Assembly: GCA_041690995.1 (NCBI GenBank)
Contig: JBEPVM010000001.1
Coordinates: 1-64,000 of the forward strand
Length of the DNA stretch: 64,000 nucleotides
Reading direction: 5' to 3'
Source of the DNA: UBA4722 sp041690995
GTDB lineage: Bacteria > Pseudomonadota > Gammaproteobacteria > DSM-16500
Shown in pieces: positions 26,069-34,982 of the stretch (the first letter of the stretch is position 1; the number at the start of each line of letters is the position of its first letter). The notes beneath the pieces are model-generated. The model had not been told where the DNA came from and searched no databases. It was given only the letters and a program-made list of their open reading frames with translations. The translations under genes and the position numbers were made by a program.

Positions 26069-27106
26069 TTAATTTTTAAAATATTGTTCTCTTATCGACT
26101 TGGCTATATGAAAAGCAAGTCGCACAGGTACGGCGTTACCTATCATTTTGTATTTTTGACTAACAGAAGCGCCAATAAATTTAAAATCATCTGGGAAACT
26201 TTGAAATCTTGCTATTTCTCGCACCGAATACCTTCTATTTTCCGTTGGATGAACAATCCCCGAATTCTCTGGAGTAGATGCGGCCGTTATGGTTCCCATA
26301 ATCTCGCCGAAAGAGAATCTTCGATAAAAATTAGGGGATCTATATTTTTTCATTTCATTTTTAATTTTAATAAGCCGAGGAGGTAAGTGCTTTTCTGGCA
26401 CGTTTTTCCACGAGCCTCCTGCTGGAATATGCTCAATTATTTTTTTTGATTGGGGCGATAATTCCCAAACTTCGTGTTTCTCGCCTTTGGGCGGCTTTTT
26501 ATTTATGACGCCTCCTACCGTTAATTCATCTTTATTATGAATAGGTGCGGGAAACACAAAACCCTTATCGATATCCTTTCTAACGCCGACCATTACAACA
26601 CGGTGCCTGTTTTGTGGAACACCATAATCGGCGGCATTTACAAGCTTGTAATAAAATGCGTACCCGATTTTTTTTAATTCGTACTCCATCCTTTCTGGCA
26701 TTTTCCTGCCTTCGTTATCTTTTGCGCTAAGAAATCCGCGAACATTTTCTAATAAAACGATTTTCGGTTTTTTTATCTTTAAAATTTGCAATACATGTTC
26801 AAATAAAGTTCCTCTGTCATCATTCACTGACTGTCTCTTTCCAGCGTTAGAAAATGGTTGGCATGGAATTCCTGCAAGCACAATATCTGATGCGGGCAAG
26901 CTACGTTTATTTATTGTAGTTATATCTTTAATCTCAATCGGCCCAACATTTGTCTCGTAAGTTTCTTTTACTGACCGCTCAATATCATTGGCATAAATAA
27001 TATCGAATCCGGCAAGATGAAAACCAAAATCCAAACCACCGCAGCCAGAGAATAAACCGATAGCTTTGGGGTTGTTTTTTTCATTTTTTTTCATTTTTGA
27101 ATCCAT
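26069..27106 (-). CDS. DNA (cytosine-5-)-methyltransferase
   Basis: A 345-residue C5 cytosine methyltransferase. Motif I is LFSGCGGLDFGFHLAGF, motif IV has the catalytic Cys in LAGIPCQPFSNAGKR, motif VI is LLENVRG, motif VIII is QNRHRVVMVGVR, and motifs IX-X end with FQSFPDDFKF and YKMIGNAVP. The stretch between VIII and IX, which reads the target, is short, so the site is probably simple; it cannot be named. It starts the three-gene island and is complete, so the methylation function may persist although its neighbour is broken. Confidence 0.96.
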   Translation of the reverse strand: MDSKMKKNEKNNPKAIGLFSGCGGLDFGFHLAGFDIIYANDIERSVKETYETNVGPIEIKDITTINKRSLPASDIVLAGIPCQPFSNAGKRQSVNDDRGTLFEHVLQILKIKKPKIVLLENVRGFLSAKDNEGRKMPERMEYELKKIGYAFYYKLVNAADYGVPQNRHRVVMVGVRKDIDKGFVFPAPIHNKDELTVGGVINKKPPKGEKHEVWELSPQSKKIIEHIPAGGSWKNVPEKHLPPRLIKIKNEMKKYRSPNFYRRFSFGEIMGTITAASTPENSGIVHPTENRRYSVREIARFQSFPDDFKFIGASVSQKYKMIGNAVPVRLAFHIAKSIREQYFKN

Positions 27107-27535
27107 AATAATGAGGCCTTTATTTAAAAATGAATATACTATTAGAAGTTTTGATAATCATGCCATTCCTCATAGGTTCTCGGTTATGATACTAATGATT
27201 CCAGAAGTGGAGGAGTGAAAAAAGGCGCCACTGCTTAAGATGGAGAAATACCAGTATCCAATTATGCATGTGGCGATTCTATTTTCCAAGAATTTTTTGA
27301 CAAGTAATATTGGAGAATGAGCAAACTGCATGCTTGCACCAACCACATTATTATCCACAGAAACTGTGGATAACAATGTGATTAACTCTATTAAAACCTG
27401 AGGAAAAAATAAAAAATGATTCACATAAGGGTTTCCCCTTAGAGGGAGTAATCATTGTGAAATCAATCTGTTATAACGTATTTAAAAAAATTATTTTCCT
27501 GTGATTTTGAAAGAGTGATTGGCCATGCACGAGAT
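27107..27535. other. Intergenic region with DnaA-box palindrome and stem-loop
   Basis: The gap between the methyltransferase and epmB holds no convincing gene. At 27351-27373 two perfect DnaA boxes stand head to head: TTATCCACAG, then AAA, then its exact complement CTGTGGATAA. A second fold at 27415-27456 pairs AATGATTCAC with GTAATCATT around an inner AAGGG/CCCTT stem. A weak minus-strand reading frame across the region (27170-27424) is composed largely of this palindrome. Confidence 0.55.
27351..27373. promoter_or_regulatory. Head-to-head pair of consensus DnaA boxes
   Basis: Both arms are exact TTATCCACA boxes facing each other with a shared three-base centre. Such a site could bind DnaA (titration or regulatory site), or the palindrome could be a hairpin that matches by chance. 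No AT-rich unwinding tract is adjacent. Confidence 0.45.
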
Positions 27536-28543
27536 TTAGCCTGTGTAGAAATCTGAAAACATCTTAGTGAGTTTTGCAGGCGCGCCTGGCTGTTCAGAGA
27601 CTAGCTTGGGAACAAGATAGCCTGGCAATTGTTGTGCCATTTGCCAATGCAACGCCTGGGCTGTTTTTAATGCCATATCAAAATGTGCTGCCCCTTGGAC
27701 TTTATCAAGCAGATTCAAATAATAAGGCATAATTCCCGCAGAAAATAATGCTTCGCTTAAATGAATTAATATCTCTGCGTGATCATTCACCCCTTTTAAA
27801 ATAACAGATTGATTCAGCAATGTAATACCTGCTTTTGATAAAGACTTCATCGCATCAGTCACTGATTGATTGATTTCCTGCGGATGATTGCAATGCGTAA
27901 CCAAAACAGGTTTAAGCCTGGAACCTGAAAACCAGGTGATAAATTCTGGCGTGATCCGTTCAGGCAAGAGGATAGGCATTCGGCTGTGAATACGTAATCG
28001 TTTGAGATGAGGAATTTTGCCGAGTTTTTGCGTAAAATCCGCTAGAAAATCATCATTCATGACTAAAGGATCACCCCCACTTAAAATCACTTCTGTAATC
28101 GTTTTGTCTTGCGCGATATAGGCAAAGGCTTGCGCCCAACCCGCAGTGCCGGGGTTGTTTTTAGCATACGGAAAACTACGTCTAAAACAATAACGACAAT
28201 GAACACCACAAGCCCCTGCTAAAATAAGCAATACACGGCCGTGATATTTGTGTAATAACCCTGGAATAGGATTTGTTTTTGCTTCATCTAACGCATCTTG
28301 CGTGAAACCTGGGATAACATCATGTTCATCGCCTATCGGTAACACTTGGCGCAACAAAGGATCAGCCTGATTTCCTTTTTGCATGCGGGCAATAAATCCA
28401 CGTGGGACTTTTAGCGGAAAAAGCGCTGCGGCTGCTTTCGCCTGGTCAAGCAAGCTCACATCAAGTTCAAGCAATTCTAATAGCTCGCGGGGGTCAGTCA
28501 CCGCTTCAATTAAAGCGGCCTGCCAATGGCTTTTGGTTGTCAT
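27536..28543 (-). CDS. epmB: EF-P beta-lysylation enzyme EpmB (lysine 2,3-aminomutase)
   Basis: EpmB is a radical-SAM enzyme that turns lysine into (R)-beta-lysine for EF-P modification. The 335-residue protein has the 4Fe-4S motif CGVHCRYCFRR near residue 116 and LSGGDPL near 155. The PLP-binding lysine of the family should lie in the C-terminal third. It is divergent from efp, with 80 bases between them, so both may share a control region. Confidence 0.95.
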   Translation of the reverse strand: MTTKSHWQAALIEAVTDPRELLELLELDVSLLDQAKAAAALFPLKVPRGFIARMQKGNQADPLLRQVLPIGDEHDVIPGFTQDALDEAKTNPIPGLLHKYHGRVLLILAGACGVHCRYCFRRSFPYAKNNPGTAGWAQAFAYIAQDKTITEVILSGGDPLVMNDDFLADFTQKLGKIPHLKRLRIHSRMPILLPERITPEFITWFSGSRLKPVLVTHCNHPQEINQSVTDAMKSLSKAGITLLNQSVILKGVNDHAEILIHLSEALFSAGIMPYYLNLLDKVQGAAHFDMALKTAQALHWQMAQQLPGYLVPKLVSEQPGAPAKLTKMFSDFYTG

Positions 28544-28567
28544 AAGTAATTTTTTATTTTTTATCTT

Positions 28568-28595
28568 TTGATTATTGAACAGAGAACGCTATTAT
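28568..28595 (+). promoter_or_regulatory. Putative efp promoter
   Basis: TTGATT (28568-28573), a 16-base spacer and TATTAT (28590-28595) form a plausible sigma-70 promoter 29 bases before the efp ATG, which has AAGGGG as ribosome site. Confidence 0.4.
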
Positions 28596-28623
28596 ATAGC
28601 AAAATCTATTCAAGGGGAAAAGA

Positions 28624-29196
28624 ATGGCTGTTTATACAACAAATGAAATTCGCGGTGGTATGAAAATTATTGTCGATAATGACCCTTGCGTCATTTTAGA
28701 GAATGAATTTGTTAAACCAGGGAAAGGCCAGGCGTTTAATCGTATTAAATACCGTAACTTAAAAACAGGCCGGGTGGTTGAGCGTACCTATAAATCAGGC
28801 GAGAACCTGGAAGCGGCGGATGTTTCTGAAGTTGAAGCACAGTATCTCTATAACGATGGCACGCATTCGCACTTTATGGTGCAAGATACTTTTGAGCAAT
28901 TTGTCATGACGGATGCTGAGATGGGCGATGCTAAACAATGGATTAAAGAACAAGCTATCTGCATGTTAATGTTATGGAATGGCACGCCGCTTGGAGTGAC
29001 ACCGCCTAATTTTGTGATTTTAAAAATTATTGAAACAGATCCAGGCATACGTGGCGATACCTCGGGCGGAGGGGGCAAGCCTGCTAAATTAGAAACAGGC
29101 GCTGTCGTGCGTGTACCTTTGTTTGTGCAAACAGGCGAGTTTATTAAAGTTGATACGCGTACAGGGGTCTATGTCTCGAGAGCAAAAGAAGAATAA
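28624..29196 (+). CDS. efp: Elongation factor P
   Basis: EF-P (190 residues) relieves ribosome stalling at polyproline. The modified lysine is Lys34 in FVKPGKGQAFNR, matching the E. coli site for beta-lysylation, and the three beta-barrel domains are complete, ending in VDTRTGVYVSRAKEE. The genes for its modification, epmA (three bases downstream) and epmB (divergent upstream), flank it, giving a self-contained modification cluster. Confidence 0.98.
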   Translation: MAVYTTNEIRGGMKIIVDNDPCVILENEFVKPGKGQAFNRIKYRNLKTGRVVERTYKSGENLEAADVSEVEAQYLYNDGTHSHFMVQDTFEQFVMTDAEMGDAKQWIKEQAICMLMLWNGTPLGVTPPNFVILKIIETDPGIRGDTSGGGGKPAKLETGAVVRVPLFVQTGEFIKVDTRTGVYVSRAKEE

Positions 29197-29199
29197 AGA

Positions 29200-30174
29200 A
29201 TGACAGCTACAAACGAAGAGTGGAGACCAACCGCTTCGATTGCCCTATTGGTTCAACGTGCCCAGATCATACATCGTATCCGTGCGTTTTTTGAAGCACG
29301 TCACGTGATAGAAGTGGAAACGCCCATTTTATCGCATGCAACGGTGACCAATCCGCACATCATGAGCATAGAAGCTTATTTTAAAAAAATAGGCTCAACA
29401 GAAAACGAAGTGTGTTATCTGCAAACATCCCCTGAATATGCAATGAAACGTTTATTAGCGGCAGGGATGGGGTCTATTTTTCAGATCACTAAATCTTTCC
29501 GTCAAGGTGAGATAGGAAGATTACATAACCCCGAGTTTAGTATGCTGGAATGGTATCGTGTGGGGTTTGATCATCATCAATTAATGGATGAACTGAGTGA
29601 ATTGTTACTCGCATTACAATTCCCTCAAGCGGAGCGTATGAGCGTTGCTCAAGTTTATCAATCTTTTTTGGGAATCAATCCGCACAGCGCGACTATTTCT
29701 GAATTAAAAGACTGTGCGGCGCAATATATCCAACCGCTACCCGGGTTGCCAGAAGATAAAAACAGTTATTTAGATTTATTATTTACGCATTGTATTGAAC
29801 CATCTTTAGGTTTTAATGTGCCTCTTTTTATTTATGATTTTCCAGTGTCTCAAGCAAGTTTGGCAAAAATTCGTCAGGAAAACCCGCCTGTCGCGTCTCG
29901 TTTTGAACTCTATTTCAAGGGGATAGAATTGGCAAACGGCTTTCATGAGCTACAAGATGCAAATGAACAGAGACATCGGTTCAAAAAAGAATTAGACTAT
30001 CGTATAAAACATAATATAGCCAATGTTCCTATTGACGAGCATTTATTGAGCGCCTTGAGTCACGGCTTGCCTGATTGCTCAGGAGTGGCATTAGGCTTGG
30101 ATCGGCTTGTGATGTTGGCTTTAGGGCAGGAAGCGATTTCAAAGGTATTAAGCTTTGCGTTTTTAAATGCTTAG
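29200..30174 (+). CDS. epmA: EF-P--(R)-beta-lysine ligase EpmA
   Basis: EpmA is a truncated class II lysyl-tRNA synthetase paralogue that attaches beta-lysine to EF-P Lys34. At 324 residues it has the catalytic core only, without the anticodon-binding domain: motif 2 region FRQGEIGRLHNPEFSMLEW and motif 3 GVALGLDRLVMLALG. It overlaps nothing and lies three bases after efp, so it is co-transcribed. Confidence 0.97.
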   Translation: MTATNEEWRPTASIALLVQRAQIIHRIRAFFEARHVIEVETPILSHATVTNPHIMSIEAYFKKIGSTENEVCYLQTSPEYAMKRLLAAGMGSIFQITKSFRQGEIGRLHNPEFSMLEWYRVGFDHHQLMDELSELLLALQFPQAERMSVAQVYQSFLGINPHSATISELKDCAAQYIQPLPGLPEDKNSYLDLLFTHCIEPSLGFNVPLFIYDFPVSQASLAKIRQENPPVASRFELYFKGIELANGFHELQDANEQRHRFKKELDYRIKHNIANVPIDEHLLSALSHGLPDCSGVALGLDRLVMLALGQEAISKVLSFAFLNA

Positions 30175-30302
30175 TATAACCTGTTGATTATATTCTTTAA
30201 TTTAAAAAACCAGGATGGCTATATTTATTATAAAAGCTAAAATCGCTTGTTTTTTGCCCATTTTTAAAGCATAATAGGTTTTTTTGTGAAAAGGTTACTT
30301 AC

Positions 30303-31214
30303 ATGACTATAGATGCCCCGCTACATGAGTCAGCAATCGATGATGATAATCATGACAATAATACACAAACGCACAGGCCTTTTGAACAAACCTCAACTCT
30401 AGGGAGTAGAATATTAAACGCAATAGGCAGCTTTGTCGGTGAAGGTGGTGGTACTATCGGTAGCGCATTTCACCTTTCGCCGATGCTGCGCCTTTGCCCG
30501 CCATTCGCCTATTTTTGTTATGCCTTCGCAGAATTTTTGAGGGGCATTTGCTATCTAATATTGTTATGTGTTCCATCTTTTACATATAGCCGATCTGAAC
30601 TTCGGAGTCTTTCTTCCTTAATAGCCGGAGCTATTGCTCATTTCACTGTTACCACATGTTATGTGTTAACAGCACTGATATTTCTTGGGGTACTAGGCAC
30701 TCCTCCTCTTGGATGGGTATTAGCTGCAGTGGGAACAAGTATGGGCTGGGCAAAAAACGATATAGGAAATGAAGGATGTTACTCTGGTTTATTGGTCGCA
30801 GTTGGCATGATTATACTGGCTGTCAATGCTTTTGTTTTTTCACCGATTCTTTTGCCTTCTCTCGGTATGTCCTATATTGCTGCTGCGGGTTATGCTTGTA
30901 TGGTTCCGAGTCTTCTGAAGGGCGTTGCATCGGCTGTAGAAATAGTCTGCTCTTTAGGGAAAAAATTATATCAATGTTATTGTAGGCCTCAGTCCGCTAG
31001 CGATCTTTTGATAGAACAATTATCACCACCACCATCAAAATCACCGAACAGTCCATCGCTTTGTCGAGTACCTTCGCAATCCTCAACATCTTCTACTACC
31101 AATGACCCCACCCACTATGGTAATCTCATGCGTCCATTACCATCAGATGTATCCCTTGATCCGTTCTCTGAAAGCGGGACGGTAAAGGAAATGGGTAGTC
31201 TGAGTTCTAAGTAA
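30303..31214 (+). CDS. Multi-pass membrane protein of unknown function
   Basis: I do not recognise this 303-residue protein. It has an acidic, polar N terminus (1-40), then about four hydrophobic segments (roughly 62-93, 102-135, 160-185, 188-212), and a long Ser/Pro-rich tail (235-303) ending SESGTVKEMGSLSSK. The polar ends, central membrane hairpins and Ser/Glu-rich C terminus resemble membrane-targeted type IV effectors of Legionella and Coxiella; that is inference only. AAAGG precedes the ATG. The lumazine-synthase-like gene starts 14 bases after its stop. Confidence 0.7.
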   Translation: MTIDAPLHESAIDDDNHDNNTQTHRPFEQTSTLGSRILNAIGSFVGEGGGTIGSAFHLSPMLRLCPPFAYFCYAFAEFLRGICYLILLCVPSFTYSRSELRSLSSLIAGAIAHFTVTTCYVLTALIFLGVLGTPPLGWVLAAVGTSMGWAKNDIGNEGCYSGLLVAVGMIILAVNAFVFSPILLPSLGMSYIAAAGYACMVPSLLKGVASAVEIVCSLGKKLYQCYCRPQSASDLLIEQLSPPPSKSPNSPSLCRVPSQSSTSSTTNDPTHYGNLMRPLPSDVSLDPFSESGTVKEMGSLSSK

Positions 31215-31228
31215 TTAAACAAGAAGAT

Positions 31229-31663
31229 ATGCAAAAATCTAAAATACTCATCATCTGGTCCAATTATTATGAAGTTCTTGCAGAGCAGCAGCTCGAAAGT
31301 TGCGTACAACTTTTAAAACAATCTCATTATGATTACGTCATAGAAACTGTCAAAGCGGGCACGTATGAAATACCTGCCGTGATAAAACACTATCATCAGC
31401 ATCAACCTTTTGAGGGTTATATTCCCTTAAGTTTATTACTCAAAGGCGAGACAGATCAATACGAATTTATCTGGGACCATATTAAAGAATGCTTTATTCG
31501 ATTCACGATGGAAGGTCTCGCCATAGGCAATGGGATTATTTCTGCTTCCACGATGGCGCTATTAAAATCCAGAGTTGAAAATGGTGAACGTGTTAAAGAA
31601 GCATTTAATGCGGTGGATTATTTAATAAAATTAAAAAAGAAGATGCTGAATAACATACCGTAA
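31229..31663 (+). CDS. Divergent lumazine-synthase-like protein
   Basis: The 144-residue protein has the lumazine synthase (RibH) pattern: the N-terminal strand KILIIWSNYYEVLAE, the substrate loop AGTYEIPAVIKH, then LLLKGETDQYEFIWDHI and GLAIGNGIISAST. RibH condenses a pyrimidine amine with dihydroxybutanone phosphate to make the riboflavin precursor. In typical RibH the GET/GAT segment is followed by a catalytic His (T-H-Y/F); here the residue is Gln (GETDQYEF). Activity may thus be reduced, or the protein repurposed. No other rib gene is nearby. Confidence 0.78.
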   Translation: MQKSKILIIWSNYYEVLAEQQLESCVQLLKQSHYDYVIETVKAGTYEIPAVIKHYHQHQPFEGYIPLSLLLKGETDQYEFIWDHIKECFIRFTMEGLAIGNGIISASTMALLKSRVENGERVKEAFNAVDYLIKLKKKMLNNIP

Positions 31664-31674
31664 TATTCCCTTTT

Positions 31675-31747
31675 TTCCGTTACGTTAAGCACTGTTACGT
31701 TAAACACCGTTACGGTAATTACCGTAACGGTGTTTAACGTAACGGAA
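31675..31747. repeat. 50-bp perfect palindrome with partial tandem copy
   Basis: 31694-31743 is a perfect inverted repeat: the left arm starts GTTACGTTAAACACCGTTAC and the centre is CGGTAATTACCG. Just upstream CGTTACGTTAAGCACT (31678-31693) is a near copy of the arm's first part, so the outer TTCCGTTACGTTAA (31675-31688) can pair with TTAACGTAACGGAA (31734-31747). It lies between the convergent lumazine-synthase-like gene and suhB. There is no T-run, so it is longer and more perfect than a usual terminator. Confidence 0.9.
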
Positions 31748-31803
31748 AGAACCATTATTCTATGTTAAGCAGTATATTTGCAATCGCGTAGACGAAACTA
31801 TTC

Positions 31804-32601
31804 TTATAAAACAGAAGAAAAATGTGGTTTAATTTTTTTTAATAATAATTTTACTATTTTTGGATTGCCTGTGATGATATCCCCACTTTCTAAATAATTA
31901 TCGCCGCCATCCATATCAAAAACTAATCCACCTGCTTCTTTAATCAGTAAGATTCCTGCAGCAATGTCCCATATTTTCAACCCTTTCTCCCAAAAACCAT
32001 CCAGTCGTCCACAAGCGACATACGCTAAATCAAGAGTGGCAGCACCTGGGCGGCGAATGTCACCACATAAAGGAATCATGGTTTTCATCATATCTAAATA
32101 AGCAGTGAGATGAGGTGCAGAGTGGCGGCTTGTAAAACCTGTTGCGAATAGACAATCCTCAAGTTGAGTGCGTGTGCTGACTCGAATACGCTTGTCATTG
32201 AGTCTTGCGCCTTTGCCGCGACTTGCGGTAAATAATTCTTGACGTAATGGGTCGTAGATTACGCCGTGTTCGATTTTGCCTCTGTAACGAATGCCAATAG
32301 ACACTGCAAATTGCGGAAAGCCATGAATAAAATTACGCGTGCCGTCAATAGGGTCAATAATCCACGTGTACTCTTTGCCGATGGTTTCGCCACTTTCCTC
32401 TCCTATAATGCCGTGTTGAGGATGCGCTTTGCGGATAATGGCAATAATTTCTTGCTCTGCTTGTCGGTCAATATCTGTGACATAATCATTAGGTTTTTTT
32501 TGGCTGACTTGAATAGTATCAGGGCGATCAAGCGCTCGAATGATAACATTCCCTGCGGCGCGAGCGGCTTTAACAGCGATATTGAGTATAGGGTCGCGCA
32601 T
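31804..32601 (-). CDS. suhB: Inositol-1-monophosphatase SuhB
   Basis: The 265-residue protein (E. coli 267) has the Mg-dependent phosphatase motifs GEESGE near residue 67 and WIIDPIDGTRNFIHG near 84, and the C-terminal WDIAAGILLIKEAGG. SuhB is also an rRNA transcription antitermination partner in E. coli. It is divergent from trmJ with about 107 bases between them, the same arrangement as in E. coli. Confidence 0.95.
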   Translation of the reverse strand: MRDPILNIAVKAARAAGNVIIRALDRPDTIQVSQKKPNDYVTDIDRQAEQEIIAIIRKAHPQHGIIGEESGETIGKEYTWIIDPIDGTRNFIHGFPQFAVSIGIRYRGKIEHGVIYDPLRQELFTASRGKGARLNDKRIRVSTRTQLEDCLFATGFTSRHSAPHLTAYLDMMKTMIPLCGDIRRPGAATLDLAYVACGRLDGFWEKGLKIWDIAAGILLIKEAGGLVFDMDGGDNYLESGDIITGNPKIVKLLLKKIKPHFSSVL

Positions 32602-32708
32602 AATTTAATCAAAACACTCGTGCTTGTGAAAAAGAGCAAGAAAAACTTCGGCTAGCATAACAAATTTTCTGTAAGATGCCACGGGATAGTTTTAATAGGA
32701 AAAAATGA

Positions 32709-33419
32709 ATGTTAGACAATATTCGCATTGTATTAGTCAATACCTCACACCCAGGAAATATTGGTGCGGCTGCGCGCGCCATGAAAACGATGGGTCTAAA
32801 AACGCTCTATCTGGTGGCGCCTCACGCTTTCCCGCATGATAAAGCCAACGAAATGGCAGTCGGTGCATCTGATCTATTAGATAACGCGGTTGTCGTAAAT
32901 GAGTTAGCAGAAGCCATCGCAGATTGCGGTTTGGTGGTGGGGGCAAGCGCGCGTTCACGTACGATTCCCTGGCCAATGTTAACGCCTCGCGCATTTGCTG
33001 AAAAAGCAATCCCTGAAGCCATTCATCATAAAATCGCGGTGGTTTTGGGGCGGGAACAATCAGGGTTAACAAATGAAGAACTCCATTGCTGTCATTTTCA
33101 TTTACAAATTCCTTGCCATCCTGATTATACTTCTTTAAATGTTGCCGCAGCCGTGCAGGTTATTGCGTATGAACTCTATATAGCGAACCTGGATAAGGAT
33201 GTGCCTGAAATACGGGACTATGAGTATGCCACTGCGGAAAGCATGCAAAATTTTTATGAACATTTGGAACGTGTATTAATTGACATTGATTTTTTAAATA
33301 TAAAAGCACCTCGACAGCTAATGACGCGTTTACAACGCCTGTTTAATCGCGCTAGACTGGACGCCATGGAAATTAATATCTTACGCGGGATTCTAGGGGC
33401 AGTGGAGAAAAAGAAATAG
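32709..33419 (+). CDS. trmJ: tRNA (cytidine/uridine-32-2'-O)-methyltransferase TrmJ
   Basis: A SPOUT methyltransferase of 236 residues that modifies position 32 of tRNA anticodon loops. The N terminus has LVNTSHPGNIGAAARAMKTM, and the trefoil-knot SAM site shows VVLGREQSGLTNEEL followed by SLNVAAAVQV. The C-terminal extension (about 165-236) is as in E. coli. The next gene starts at its stop codon (TAGTG). Confidence 0.96.
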   Translation: MLDNIRIVLVNTSHPGNIGAAARAMKTMGLKTLYLVAPHAFPHDKANEMAVGASDLLDNAVVVNELAEAIADCGLVVGASARSRTIPWPMLTPRAFAEKAIPEAIHHKIAVVLGREQSGLTNEELHCCHFHLQIPCHPDYTSLNVAAAVQVIAYELYIANLDKDVPEIRDYEYATAESMQNFYEHLERVLIDIDFLNIKAPRQLMTRLQRLFNRARLDAMEINILRGILGAVEKKK

Positions 33420-34948
33420 TGTTTATAAAGAAAAATGCAACGACTTTTTATATTTTTATAACGTCTATTATTTTAATCACGTGGCTTGCCTATTTTGTTC
33501 AAACAAAGATTCTTTTTTCGCCTGATGTCGGATATTTACTGCTTGCTGCTGATCAAATGCTGGCGGGCGGGCATTATGCCAAAGCATTTTTTGAAACAAA
33601 TCCACCCATGATTTTATATTTATATTTTCCCGTCTGTTTATTAGCCAAGCATGCCGCTATTACTATTTTTACTGCTTTACGTTTATATATCATATCCCTT
33701 AGTCTTATTTCGGCGGCGCTAAATTTTTTTTTATTAAAAAAATTAATGAAAGAGCAAGATAAGATACTCATTTATTTTTTATTTTATACGTTACTTTTAA
33801 CAATGTTATTTTTGCCTTTATTTGTTTTTGGACAGCGAGAGCATGTATTATTGATAGTAATGTTGCCGTATTTGTTTTCCGCAGCGCTGGCATTAGAAAA
33901 AAAATCGATTCCTCAATCACTTGCATTGCTCATTGGTCTTCTTGCGGGGGTTGGTTTTGCTATTAAGCCATTTTTTTTAGCCGTACCTTTTTTAATTGAG
34001 CTTTATTTTATAGTAAAGCAGCGTTCTCTATTTGCCTGGGTTAGAACCGAATCTATCGTTATTCTTTTCGTGTTAGTGAGTTATGGTGTTTCTCTCTTCA
34101 TGTTCCAGCCAGAGTATATTCACATCATAACACCGTTGCTCTTTCATTATTATTTTCCCACCACTCGAGATCCTTGGAGTGCTCTCCTTACATTACCGAA
34201 TGTATTATTTTGCTTATCCATGATAATAAGCTACTGTTTTATTCATCAATATGATCGTTATCCTACATTAGGCAGAGTATTATTTTTAGCATTGATAGGG
34301 ATGGCTATTGCATTTTTAATTCCTCAAACACCCTGGTATTATCATGTATTGCCTGCTTTTGGTTTAAGTATTTTATTATTAGCGCACTTGGCAGGACAAA
34401 TCATATCGGGGTTTTTGAGTATCTTTCTGGCATCACTAGCAGGAATAATATTATTGTTTTTGCCTTTTAATAACTGTTATCAACTGCTGAATTATATTCA
34501 TCAACTTAAAAAACAGGTTCCCAGTACTCAAATCAACGCTTATTTTAGCCAGCATCAGATTCCTCAAGCGCATCGCTCTATCACGTGCTTTGGAGTTAAA
34601 ACGCTCGATTGTTTTCCATTGGTTTATTTAACGAATAGTCATTATGGTTCGCGGTATCCTGCTTTCTGGTGGTTTGTCGGATTACGCACGTTAGAGAAAA
34701 ATGGCCAACTTGTTGCTCAAATTCAAAATAAAAATTATTTTATTAATATTATTGCGGATGATTTGACACGGGACCATACTCAATTAGTCTTGATTAACGA
34801 AAAAGCATTTAAAGAGATTGAAAACAAGCAATTTGATATAGTACATTATTTATCAGAGAATAAGAAGTTTCGCGAGGCTTGGCGTCATTATCACTATGTA
34901 ATGACGGTGTATCCTTATAAAATTTATCAGTTGAAAGGGATCTTTTGA
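33419..34948 (+). CDS. Multi-pass GT-C-like glycosyltransferase
   Basis: This 509-residue protein has about ten hydrophobic segments in its first 370 residues and a soluble C-terminal part. The first extracytoplasmic loop holds FSPDVGYLL and FFETNPPMILYLY, the acidic-plus-NPP pattern seen in GT-C enzymes that use polyprenyl-phosphate sugars. The start is GTG overlapping the trmJ stop, with GGAGAA upstream. The polyprenyl-phosphate mannose synthase-like gene follows in 34 bases, so the pair probably forms and then uses a lipid-linked sugar. The acceptor is unknown. Confidence 0.68.
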   Translation: MFIKKNATTFYIFITSIILITWLAYFVQTKILFSPDVGYLLLAADQMLAGGHYAKAFFETNPPMILYLYFPVCLLAKHAAITIFTALRLYIISLSLISAALNFFLLKKLMKEQDKILIYFLFYTLLLTMLFLPLFVFGQREHVLLIVMLPYLFSAALALEKKSIPQSLALLIGLLAGVGFAIKPFFLAVPFLIELYFIVKQRSLFAWVRTESIVILFVLVSYGVSLFMFQPEYIHIITPLLFHYYFPTTRDPWSALLTLPNVLFCLSMIISYCFIHQYDRYPTLGRVLFLALIGMAIAFLIPQTPWYYHVLPAFGLSILLLAHLAGQIISGFLSIFLASLAGIILLFLPFNNCYQLLNYIHQLKKQVPSTQINAYFSQHQIPQAHRSITCFGVKTLDCFPLVYLTNSHYGSRYPAFWWFVGLRTLEKNGQLVAQIQNKNYFINIIADDLTRDHTQLVLINEKAFKEIENKQFDIVHYLSENKKFREAWRHYHYVMTVYPYKIYQLKGIF

Positions 34949-34982
34949 AAAAGGCTCTTCTCAAAAAGACTAGGGAAACAGA

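Noticed and set aside
27170..27424. 84-codon minus-strand frame between the methyltransferase and epmB
   Set aside because: It crosses the DnaA-box palindrome, has no good ribosome site, and shows no domain-like composition.
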